Origin: Campylobacter sp. 19-13652
GTDB taxonomy: Bacteria > Campylobacterota > Campylobacteria > Campylobacterales > Campylobacteraceae
Assembly: GCF_019702925.1 (NCBI RefSeq)
Contig: NZ_AP024713.1
Coordinates: 62,001-126,000, forward strand
Direction of reading: 5' to 3'
DNA: 64,000 nt
The notes under the pieces are model-generated. The model did no database searches, had not been told where the DNA came from, and was given only the letters and a program-made list of their open reading frames with translations. This document shows positions 46,317 through 53,940 of the stretch, piece by piece. The first letter of the stretch is position 1. Each line of letters opens with the position of its first letter. Position numbers and translations under genes: made by a program.

Positions 46317-47124
46317 ATGAGGGCAAATCCCATATCTACGAATAAATTTAAACCCATTGCAGAGTTTAATAATAATCGCAAAATAGCCCTAAAAATGGGC
46401 TTTAAAAGCCCAGATGAGGCTAGCGTGAAAAAAGTGTATGTAGATAAAAGCGCAGGGCGGTTTGAGCTTTTATCCGAATTTGGGCATTTGGAGAAAAAAG
46501 AGCGCACAAAAGTCTTTGATCGCTTTAACTACCCACTAAGTGGCTACACCAATGATAAAGGCGAGTTAAAGGTCAGCATTTGGGGTAAAATTCTAGGCTA
46601 TAATGAGAGCTTTAGTGTGCCCAAAATAAGGGAGCTAAAAGAATTTATTAGTGAAAGCAAAATGCTGGGCGCTGGCTTTGAGACGAGCCTTTTTCAGGGG
46701 CAAAAGGAGGCTTATAGTGTTGATGAGTTTGCTAGGATTTATGAGCCTGGTAGACTTGCTAGCCTTGTGAGTAAAGAGCTGCTTGTAAATCTGCTTGATA
46801 GCGATAAGCGTGGATGAATTTAAACAAAAATGGGCGCAATATGCGCTAAAAAAGTGCTTTGGCGTGGAGTTAAACGACGAGGACGCTAAAAATGCTATAG
46901 AAATTTTAAAAGAGCTATCTAGCAAAAATATACTCCAAAAAGAGAGTGAAAAAGCTAAATTTAAACCCATCCAAGCAGTGGGTAAAAGCGTGACATATAA
47001 AGACGAAACTACAAATGAGTATCGACAGTTTTATGAATTTATGCAGCGTGAGCTTAATGGTGGTAAAAACATATTTGAGATTTTAAAAAAGGTGGCAAAA
47101 AGTAGGGTAGACATAAGGGCGTAA
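46317..47124 (+). pseudogene. Frameshifted copy of the SIWGK-family cytoplasmic protein
   Basis: First of three paralogues in this locus (intact ones at 49820 and 51348). Its first 166 residues contain YPLSGYTNDKGELKVSIWGK and a variable middle, then break at LLDSD. The second part resumes in another frame at about 46806 (VDEFKQKWAQYALKK) and runs to 47124. Alignment with the intact copies (GATAGCGATATG there, GATAGCGATAAG here) indicates about two bases lost. The last 310 bp are almost identical to the copy at 51780-52094, so the break is recent or the tail has been gene-converted. AGGTGAGG precedes the ATG. No signal peptide. Confidence 0.7.
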
Positions 47125-47125
47125 G

Positions 47126-48088
47126 ATGTTAAATTTTTTAAACACAAAATTTGATACTAGCTTAAATGCTGATATATTTAGGGCGATGTCAGTCGCTAAG
47201 ACCTATAAAAGCGATGATGAGCTGGCAAATTTATCCAAAAACGTAGACGCTTTTGTGAGCGCTAAAAAGGTATCAAGCGGCGATACTGGCGAGTTTTCTA
47301 ATATGGTCTATTTCCAAGACGCACAAAGTGGCGAATACGTAAAACTAGGACTAAGCGATGAAAACCTACAAGCCATTAGGGATAAATTTGACAAAAGTGA
47401 CTTTTTTACTAGGGATGATGGTAGCATTATATTAAACGGTGGGGCTGGGGCTTACGTGGCTGGGTGGTTTGGCGATATTGCCTATAATAGGGAGTATTTA
47501 AAAGCTGATAGCGATAATGACGGCTTTTTAGATAAAGCGCAAATGGCAAATACAAAATCAGCCTTTAAAGAAAACGGCATATATGAGATAAAAAATGGCA
47601 GCATCAGCTTTGTAAAAACAACAGATGTGATAAGCTATCAAAAAGCAGCTGGGGCAGGGCTATCTAGCACAAGCCACAGCATAGAAGCTGAGCTAAATAA
47701 AACCATATCCAAAGACAAAAACCTAGACGCAGTGATAAGTCATAATGAAGCTCTAAGCCAAAATGAGCGCATAGAATATATGAAAAAATCAGTTTTGAAA
47801 ATGCAGGAGCCTAATCCTACTCAGTTGATAAATCATAGCAATAGTAACAATCCCTTAGTTGCCCACGCTAAGCAGGATATTAACAATATAATGGGCTTAC
47901 AAAGGCAAAATAGCGACCAAAGTAAGGCTATGGCAGCTAGTGCAAAAGCCCAAGCTATGGGGCAAGACGCTCTAAGCCCTAATGAGAGACAGGTATTGCA
48001 AGATAGCGGGCTTTTAAAATCTAGCGATGAGTTTTTGAGTGATTTTAGCAAAAAAGAGCCAGGCGCTAGGCTAGATAGAGTGGTTTAG
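47126..48088 (+). CDS. EF-hand-like protein of the double-glycine-leader locus
   Basis: Unrecognised protein of 320 aa, no signal peptide. Residues 30-130 share a pattern with the broken gene at 48122 (SGEYVKLGLSDEN; AYVAGWFGDIA). A canonical calcium loop follows (DSDNDGFLDKAQ, about residues 131-142) and a weaker one (DKNLDAVISHNEA). The last 90 residues are polar and Gln/Asn/Ser-rich. Calcium binding is inferred. It follows the frameshifted gene by one base and seems to belong to the same transcript. Its job in the locus is unknown. Confidence 0.6.
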   Translation: MLNFLNTKFDTSLNADIFRAMSVAKTYKSDDELANLSKNVDAFVSAKKVSSGDTGEFSNMVYFQDAQSGEYVKLGLSDENLQAIRDKFDKSDFFTRDDGSIILNGGAGAYVAGWFGDIAYNREYLKADSDNDGFLDKAQMANTKSAFKENGIYEIKNGSISFVKTTDVISYQKAAGAGLSSTSHSIEAELNKTISKDKNLDAVISHNEALSQNERIEYMKKSVLKMQEPNPTQLINHSNSNNPLVAHAKQDINNIMGLQRQNSDQSKAMAASAKAQAMGQDALSPNERQVLQDSGLLKSSDEFLSDFSKKEPGARLDRVV

Positions 48089-48121
48089 GTGTGGTAGTGG
48101 CGGATAGCAGGATATTTTGCT

Positions 48122-49026
48122 ATGATAGTTAACTCAAGTAATTTTATCTATGACGACAGTGCGGTGGCTAAAAATGAAATTTATAAAATCAAGCTAAATA
48201 CGCCACAAAGTAGGGACACCCAGCAGCTTAGCGCGCTTGATGAGAGCCTGCTAAGCGCACTGCAAATCCCAAAATCAGACGGAGTGATGACGCACTTTAA
48301 AGAAGCTAGCTCAGGGGAGATTATCTCGGTTGCGCTTAGCGATGAGAATATCCAAAAGCTTAAAAATTTCTTTGGCGATGATGAGGTTTATAGCGGCAAA
48401 AGCGGCTACGTGCTAAGCGGCATGGCGGAGGCTTACGTGGCTGGGTGGTTTGCTAATATCGCAGATGAGCGGGATATGCAAGCGGCGAGCCAAATGGCTA
48501 TGTAAACGCCCACGTCGAGATTTACGCTCTAGGTGATGAGAGTGCGGTGGCTTACGTGGCAAATGCTGACTTTGTGGAAGGCAAAATGCCACAGGACGCT
48601 CAGGTGTTTGCAAACGGCAAAGACACGATAGAGGGCGAGCTAAATGATATGCTTGCAAAGGACGTAAACACTGACGGTGTGCTTAGCTTTTCTGAGTTTG
48701 CCCCAAGGGCGCAGCAAAGGGAGTTTTTCCTAAACGTCGCTAAAAAACAGCTGGCGGACTTTGACATAAAAGACGCCAAAACCCCAGCCCTGCCGCCCAT
48801 AAATCCAAGCACGGGCAAGGCGCAAATGAGCGAGGAGGATATAAAAATGGCTCAGCTTTTAGCCGCCCAGCTAAAGGCGCTCTCAGCTGGCGAAGCTACG
48901 CTCACTCAGGACGAAAAGGAGCTGATACGCCACTATGACCCTAAGTTTTTAAAAGAGCTAAAAGAGCTTGAAAATGGCATAAAAGACGACATCGGCGCAC
49001 AAATTTCGCTTGATGTAAGGGCATAG
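48122..49026 (+). pseudogene. Frameshifted second EF-hand-like protein
   Basis: The first part (127 aa) matches the middle of the neighbouring protein: SGEIISVALSDENIQKLK and AYVAGWFANIADERDMQ. It runs out of frame at about 48480-48505, just where the neighbour has its first calcium loop. The reading resumes in another frame (GYVNAHVEIYALGDESAVAY) and continues to 49026, with a canonical EF-hand DVNTDGVLSFSEF and a long helical tail. One small indel would restore a protein of about 300 aa. A sequencing error cannot be excluded. Confidence 0.6.
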
Positions 49027-49042
49027 AGTGAATAAGTTAGCG

Positions 49043-49321
49043 TGAGTAAAATAGAAACAAAAAATAAAAATATAATAAAATATAGGCATAATTATTGATT
49101 TAGTTTTAGATTTTATATATTATCTAAATAAAACCAAAACCTAAACCCATGAAAGATTAAAAATGAAAAAATTTGCAAGTTTGGCATTAGCTAGTGCTTT
49201 GGCTACCACTTCTTTAAGTGCAAGCGATTTATTAAGTAAAGCCACAGGTGGAGCAATAAGCGATAATAGCTTTGGTATTAAAAAATTGAATAATAGCCAG
49301 ATGAGTGATGTTAAGGGTGGA
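49043..49321 (+). repeat. Duplicated promoter-plus-leader segment, copy 1
   Basis: About 120 bp of AT-rich upstream DNA plus the first 159 coding bases of the first leader-protein gene are nearly identical to 50596-50871. Leader codons differ only by a few silent changes. Confidence 0.85.
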
Positions 49322-49804
49322 TATGTTATTTTAAGTGCAGCTGTTAGTTCTGATATGGCTATAGCTGTTGCCGCTCCTGATGATTTTTCTGAATTAGGGG
49401 TATTAAGGGATCACGATAGTGGTAAATTACTTGGTCTTTATTCTGAATTGGATACTGGAATATGTGACGCTGGCGTAAGAAGTTGCTATTCTAATGATAA
49501 AACCTATACTCACTCGCAAAGAAGTAAAAATAGATTTATGGAATATGTTCAAGCTCTTGGCGACTATAAATTAGTAGAAGGTTATCTTTTAGCTTTTACT
49601 GTTAAAAAGAATATCATAACCGATAGATATGGTAATAGAAATGTATACTTTTCCTATGGTACAGCAGCATATAATATTGGTAAAAAAAGCATACATCCCA
49701 TAACAACAACAAATTTTAATAATACAATAGTGAGGGAACTTAGAGATATTACAAAAGATAAATTGGAGACAGAGCTTAACTTTCCTAATAATTATAATTT
49801 TTAA
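49163..49804 (+). CDS. Secreted protein with Sec signal and double-glycine leader, copy 1
   Basis: Protein of 213 aa. Residues 1-20 are a Sec signal peptide (KFASLALASALATTSLSA). Residues 21-53 form a leader ending KKLNNSQMSDVKGG: Leu at -12, Met at -7, Val at -4 and Gly-Gly at -2/-1, the pattern cleaved by C39 peptidases in bacteriocin precursors. The mature part would be 160 aa starting at Tyr54, with two cysteines spaced CX6C (101 and 108) and alternating hydrophobic strands. I recognise no family for it. The leader is identical to that of the gene at 50713. The ribosome site (AAAGATTAAAA) is weaker than that of copy 2. Confidence 0.75.
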   Translation: MKKFASLALASALATTSLSASDLLSKATGGAISDNSFGIKKLNNSQMSDVKGGYVILSAAVSSDMAIAVAAPDDFSELGVLRDHDSGKLLGLYSELDTGICDAGVRSCYSNDKTYTHSQRSKNRFMEYVQALGDYKLVEGYLLAFTVKKNIITDRYGNRNVYFSYGTAAYNIGKKSIHPITTTNFNNTIVRELRDITKDKLETELNFPNNYNF

Positions 49805-49819
49805 TTTAGGGTAAAAGCA

Positions 49820-50599
49820 ATGCTTATATCTCAATTGGATTTTAATCATTCTTTAGGTCAACTTAAGATGATAGATAAAATCCCAAATACAAATTTAAGC
49901 CCTACTGAGTTTTTAGAGCTTAGCCAAAAGGAGCAAGCAAAGCTTTATTACAGGCATGGCTATCCTCTTTCTGGCTATACAGATGATACTGAGGCAAAGG
50001 TTAGCATTTGGGGTAAATTACTGGGCTATGACCCTGATTTTGATAAAAGCCAGATTGATGATTTAAAGAAATTTATCGATGAAAGCGGTGGTCTGGCGAT
50101 AGAGCATTTGCCGTATTTAAGGACAAAGTTGCCTATGTTTGACGGTAGGCTTATGCTGGATAATAAGACTACTTTTACAGTGGATGAGCTAAAAAGCCAG
50201 TATCCGCCTATGGTCGCTAACATTATTTTTAAGCACACGCCCAGCATTAAAATGCTCGATAGCGATATGAGCGTGGAGGATTTTAAGGCGGCTTTTGCAA
50301 GGCATACACTAAAAGAACGTTTTAATGTGGAGTTAAACGACGAGGACGCTAAAAATGCCCTAAATATCCTAAAGGAGCTTAAAAATCAAGACCCAGCCAA
50401 ACTGGCAAAGCAAGAAAATAAAAGCGATGATAAATTTAAACCTATCCAAGCAGTGAGTAAAAGCGTAACATACAAAGATGAAGCAAGTAGCGAGTATCGT
50501 AAGTTTTATGAATTTATACAGCGCGAGTTTAACAGCGGTAAAAACGTCTTTGAAATTCTAAAAAAAGTGGCAGATAGTAGGGTGGATAAGCTAGCATGA
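49820..50599 (+). CDS. SIWGK-family cytoplasmic partner protein, copy B
   Basis: Protein of 259 aa, no signal peptide or membrane helix. Conserved N-terminal block YPLSGYTDDTEAKVSIWGK and LKKFIDESGG, a variable middle (about residues 95-150), and a conserved C-terminal block with LDSDMSVEDFKAAF, VELNDEDAKNALNILKEL, FKPIQAVSKSVTYKDEASS and NVFEILKKVADSRVDKLA. It follows the leader-protein gene by 15 bp. Pairing with each secreted protein and the variable centre would suit a cognate immunity, adaptor or chaperone role; this is inference. Confidence 0.65.
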   Translation: MLISQLDFNHSLGQLKMIDKIPNTNLSPTEFLELSQKEQAKLYYRHGYPLSGYTDDTEAKVSIWGKLLGYDPDFDKSQIDDLKKFIDESGGLAIEHLPYLRTKLPMFDGRLMLDNKTTFTVDELKSQYPPMVANIIFKHTPSIKMLDSDMSVEDFKAAFARHTLKERFNVELNDEDAKNALNILKELKNQDPAKLAKQENKSDDKFKPIQAVSKSVTYKDEASSEYRKFYEFIQREFNSGKNVFEILKKVADSRVDKLA

Positions 50600-50871
50600 G
50601 TAAAATAGAAACAAAAAAAAATATAATAAAATACAGGCATAATTATTGATTTAGTTTTAGATTTTATATATTATCTAAATAAAACCAAAGCCTAAACCCA
50701 TAAGGATTAAAAATGAAAAAATTTGCAAGTTTGGCATTAGCTAGTGCTTTGGCTACCACTTCTTTAAGTGCAAGTGATTTATTAAGTAAAGCCACAGGTG
50801 GAGCAATAAGCGATAATAGCTTTGGTATTAAAAAATTAAATAATAGCCAGATGAGTGATGTTAAGGGTGGC
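50596..50871 (+). repeat. Duplicated promoter-plus-leader segment, copy 2
   Basis: Partner of 49043-49321. The copy has TATAATAAAATA and TATATTATC boxes in the same places, so each leader-protein gene probably has its own promoter. Confidence 0.85.
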
Positions 50872-51345
50872 TACTATACAGCAGTGGTTTCAGATAATAA
50901 TACAACATTTGCAATGGTTTTAGCTATCCCTGATTCTAAAAATGAATTAGGTGTAGTATTTGATTCTAATGGCATTTTTGATTACGATGCATCTGTGGCT
51001 CATGATGCTGGTATTTGTAAATTAGGACAATCAGAGTGCTACCTAGATAAGAATAAAGAAGTGCATATGCAACAAAGTAGAAATAGGTTAACAGAGTATA
51101 TTCAGGCTCTAGGAGGATATGTGCCGTCACGTTATGTTCTAGGCTATATTGTTGAGAAAAAAATAGGTATCACAAATAGAGGTACTAGGTATGCTTATTT
51201 TCAATACGCCACAGCAGCAGTAAATCGTGATGATGGCTCTATACACAGAATAAGCAGTGGTCTTTCTGTTGATACATATGGCATAGTTAGAGAATTAAGA
51301 GATGCTTTTAAAAAAAGATTAGAATCTAGTTTGGGAGGGCTTTAA
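50713..51345 (+). CDS. Secreted protein with Sec signal and double-glycine leader, copy 2
   Basis: Protein of 210 aa. The 53-residue Sec-plus-GG leader is identical to that of the protein at 49163. The mature part (157 aa from Tyr54) is only distantly similar but keeps the same frame of features: an early hydrophobic strand (FAMVLAIPD), ELGV, the CX6C pair (Cys102/109), the helix SRNRLTEYIQALGGY, then YFQYATAA and IVRELRD near the end. Ribosome site AAGGATTAAAA. Likely cleaved after Gly53 by the C39 enzyme at 52976. Confidence 0.75.
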   Translation: MKKFASLALASALATTSLSASDLLSKATGGAISDNSFGIKKLNNSQMSDVKGGYYTAVVSDNNTTFAMVLAIPDSKNELGVVFDSNGIFDYDASVAHDAGICKLGQSECYLDKNKEVHMQQSRNRLTEYIQALGGYVPSRYVLGYIVEKKIGITNRGTRYAYFQYATAAVNRDDGSIHRISSGLSVDTYGIVRELRDAFKKRLESSLGGL

Positions 51346-51347
51346 GT

Positions 51348-52097
51348 TTGATTCAATCAAATTTCTCAAACTCAATACGTAGGATAAGTCAGTTAAATCA
51401 GCTAGGGCTTTTTAAGCCTTCAAGCTATGCAGATAAATTGAAAAATACATCTTGGTATGCAAGAGAAGTACACTTAGATACTCCGCTAAGTGGCTATGCG
51501 GATGGCGATAAAAGCAGGATAAGTATTTGGGGAAAGCTTAAGGGGCTTGATGAAAGCTTTGGCAAAGAGCAGGTTGATGATTTAAAGAAATTTATCGATG
51601 AAAGTGGAGCTTTGGCACTCGGATTAAAGTGGAATCTAGGTGATAAAAAAATAGGTAGTGCGTATAGCGTAGACGAGACTATCGAGGCTTTAAAAGATAG
51701 TGAGTTGCAAGTCGAGGAGTTAAAAAGGACGATATTTTTTCACGGCAGAGATGATACAGCACTGCTTGATAGCGATATGGGTGTAGATGAATTTAAGCAA
51801 AAGTGGGCGCAATATGCACTAAAAAAGCGCTTTGGCGTTGAGTTAAACGACGATGACGCTAAAAATGCTATAGAAATTTTAAAAGAGCTATCTAGCAAAA
51901 ATATGCCCCAAAAAGAGAGTGAAAAAGCTAAATTTAAACCCATTCAAGCAGTGAGTAAAAGCGTAACATACAAATACGAAGCAAGCAGCGATTATCGGCA
52001 GTTTTATGAATTTATAGAACGTGAGTTTAACGGCGGTAAAAACATCTTTGAAATCCTAAAAAAAGTAGCAGAAAATAGGGTAGATAAGCTAGCTTAG
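51348..52097 (+). CDS. SIWGK-family cytoplasmic partner protein, copy C
   Basis: Protein of 249 aa, paralogue of 49820-50599. Blocks TPLSGYADGDKSRISIWGK, LKKFIDESG, a divergent centre (residues about 85-135), then LDSDMGVDEFKQKWAQYALKK and VELNDDDAKNAIEILKEL to the same VDKLA end. TTG start two bases after the stop of the leader protein, with GGGAGGG upstream inside that gene. The last 310 bp are nearly identical to the tail of the frameshifted copy at 46806. Confidence 0.65.
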   Translation: MIQSNFSNSIRRISQLNQLGLFKPSSYADKLKNTSWYAREVHLDTPLSGYADGDKSRISIWGKLKGLDESFGKEQVDDLKKFIDESGALALGLKWNLGDKKIGSAYSVDETIEALKDSELQVEELKRTIFFHGRDDTALLDSDMGVDEFKQKWAQYALKKRFGVELNDDDAKNAIEILKELSSKNMPQKESEKAKFKPIQAVSKSVTYKYEASSDYRQFYEFIEREFNGGKNIFEILKKVAENRVDKLA

Positions 52098-52136
52098 GTA
52101 TCTTAGAAATAGTGAAAATAAAATAAAGGATTAAAT

Positions 52137-52991
52137 TTGAAAAAAACTTTTGCGTTTAGTTTGGCTTTAGCAAGTGCCGCTATGGCTTCCGACCCCATCA
52201 CAATCGACAGCCTGTTTAAAAACCAAATAGGGCTTAGAAGTGTAACTAGCCTATCCTTTCTAAGTAGTGGCAATGCAAATGTTTACACTAGCTTTCCTAC
52301 TCTCACAATCCAAGGCGACCCAGTCGTGTGGGACAACACCAAAAAACTAAGCCTAAATCAAACCCTAATGTATGCCTTAAATAGCAAGCTTGACCTAATA
52401 GCCACATTTGGCGGCAGCTACACGCAAAACGAATACCAAAGCTACACTACCCTAGAGCCAAAGAGCGAGAGCAGGACGCAGTTTGACACGGCGTGGCTAG
52501 GGGTAAATTACAGGGGCGATAGGATAGGCGAGCTAGTGCCTATGCTAACAGCTCAAGCCGCCCTTTATCAAAAGGAGCGAGCCTTAAGGGAAAGCAAAAA
52601 CTTCTACCTAAAATCCTACTCCCTTAAAGCCAGTCTAAAGGGCTACTCAGACCCAGCCATTTACTCACTCTATGCTGGCTTTGGCTACAATGCCAAACGC
52701 AAATTTAGCTTTGCGAGCGTAAAATACGGCAATACCTTTTTCTTTGGTGGAGATTTATCAGTCATTCTAAGTCCCAAAATCACGCTTGATTTAGGCATAG
52801 AGCAGCGACTCCAAACAGCTAGCAAAACAGGCGGACGCAAAACGTCCAGCCTCCGCTCTATTCCCACCTACAGCGTCGGCTCTACGTATAGCCTAAGCGA
52901 TGACACCTCTATTAGCTTTAATGCTAGTCTAGGTGGCGGCAGCGCAGCACCTGATAGCGTGTTTTCCTTTAGCTTATGGCAAAAATTCTAG
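52137..52991 (+). CDS. Outer-membrane beta-barrel protein
   Basis: Protein of 284 aa with a signal peptide (FAFSLALASAAMA) and a regular pattern of amphipathic strands (KLDLIATFGGSYT, TAWLGVNYRGD, AIYSLYAGFGYNA, TSISFNASLGGG), ending SFSLWQKF with the terminal aromatic residue of outer-membrane proteins. It resembles the small transporter-type barrels found beside stand-alone C39 peptidases. TTG start with AAAGGATT upstream. The C39 gene starts inside its last codons (16-base overlap), so the two are made together. Confidence 0.75.
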   Translation: MKKTFAFSLALASAAMASDPITIDSLFKNQIGLRSVTSLSFLSSGNANVYTSFPTLTIQGDPVVWDNTKKLSLNQTLMYALNSKLDLIATFGGSYTQNEYQSYTTLEPKSESRTQFDTAWLGVNYRGDRIGELVPMLTAQAALYQKERALRESKNFYLKSYSLKASLKGYSDPAIYSLYAGFGYNAKRKFSFASVKYGNTFFFGGDLSVILSPKITLDLGIEQRLQTASKTGGRKTSSLRSIPTYSVGSTYSLSDDTSISFNASLGGGSAAPDSVFSFSLWQKF

Positions 52992-53560
52992 TCATTCTGC
53001 TTTTAGCTGCTGGGCTAGCTAGAGCGGAATTTAAAGAAACTTCCAGTTTTGCCGTAAAATCCTACCACGAACTACGCAATCAAAACGTAACTAGACAATC
53101 TTACGAGCAGTCCTGCGGTGCAGCCAGCGTGGCTACGCTTTTAAATTTAACCAGCTTTAAAAAGCTAAGCGAAAAGGACGCCCTAGAGCATTTTAAAAAG
53201 GACGGCAAGAGCATAAACACCGATATGGTAAGCTTTTTAGAGCTACAAAACGCCTTTAGCTCGCTTGGCTATGAAAGCGAGGGCTATCAGGTAAGCAGGG
53301 GCGTGTTTGAAAGCCTAAAAGTGCCTGTGATCGTCAAAATAGAAAACGACCCACGCTATCCGCATTTTGTAGTGGCGATTAACCATGACGGAGATTTTGT
53401 AAGCGTGCTTGATCCTAGCTTTGGCGAATACTTAGCAAGCAAGGGGCAGTTTTACAGCGTATGGGATAAAAATGAAGCTGTCGGATACGTTCTAATAGTA
53501 GGAGTGGATAAATTTAAAGAGCTGGGGTTAAGTCTGCCGTTAAAAAGTCAGGTGAAATAG
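52976..53560 (+). CDS. Periplasmic stand-alone C39 double-glycine peptidase
   Basis: Protein of 194 aa: a signal peptide (ILVILLLAAGLARA) and one C39 domain. The catalytic set is complete: Gln41 (oxyanion), Cys47 in SCGAASVATLL, His130 in YPHFVVAI and Asp146 in LDPSFG. There is no ABC-transporter part, unlike bacteriocin exporters, so it should act in the periplasm, as in COG3271-type peptidases and FapD. Its natural substrates are probably the two GG-leader proteins upstream. Last gene of the locus. Confidence 0.85.
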   Translation: MAKILVILLLAAGLARAEFKETSSFAVKSYHELRNQNVTRQSYEQSCGAASVATLLNLTSFKKLSEKDALEHFKKDGKSINTDMVSFLELQNAFSSLGYESEGYQVSRGVFESLKVPVIVKIENDPRYPHFVVAINHDGDFVSVLDPSFGEYLASKGQFYSVWDKNEAVGYVLIVGVDKFKELGLSLPLKSQVK

Positions 53561-53940
53561 GTCTTGTGTCATTTTATCAGTTTAAGCGTAAATATTTGGG
53601 TGCTGTACTTAAATATAGACCATGGGATAAGGCGAAGCCTATTAAATTTATAAAAACTCTTTACAAATTGTTAAAAATTTGTTACAATACTCATCCATAT
53701 TTTTAACAAGGATTAAAATGAAATATCCCATGCTTGCTAGGATTAAAAGCTAATGGCGTAAACCTACTTAAACTTGCGTCCATACTCTACGGACATGAGT
53801 ATTATAAATTCCACTTCTCACTCCGCAAAAGTGGCTGTCATCCTCCGATGTGCCTTTAAATTTATTCGTTTATAATCAATCAAAAGTCGTGCATACGCAC
53901 TAAAACCAAAGATAAAATATAAATTTAAAAGGTAAAAACT
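53561..53940. promoter_or_regulatory. metE leader region
   Basis: A promoter-like TACAAT lies near 53685-53690, followed by a ribosome site and the 11-codon ORF at 53718. Several hairpins can be drawn between 53770 and 53860 (for example CCACTT with AAGTGG, and CATCCTCCGATG). No known riboswitch class is recognised by eye. Confidence 0.4.
53718..53753 (+). CDS. Possible leader peptide before metE (11 aa)
   Basis: AAGGATTAAA precedes an ATG giving MKYPMLARIKS and a stop, about 190 bp before metE. The same AGGATTAAAA word is repeated inside the peptide and followed by a second tiny frame (ATG GCG TAA). Such short, well-initiated ORFs before biosynthetic genes often regulate by stalling; two Met codons are present. 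Tentative. Confidence 0.35.
   Translation: MKYPMLARIKS

Noticed and set aside
46317..53560. Classical class II bacteriocin with ABC exporter
   Set aside because: No ABC transporter or HlyD-like gene is present, precursors have Sec signals, and mature parts (about 160 aa) are much larger than typical class II bacteriocins.
46317..53560. Plain Fap functional-amyloid operon
   Set aside because: C39 and barrel fit, but no FapB/FapC-like repeat protein with Gln/Asn-rich repeats is seen and the barrel lacks an N-terminal coiled coil.
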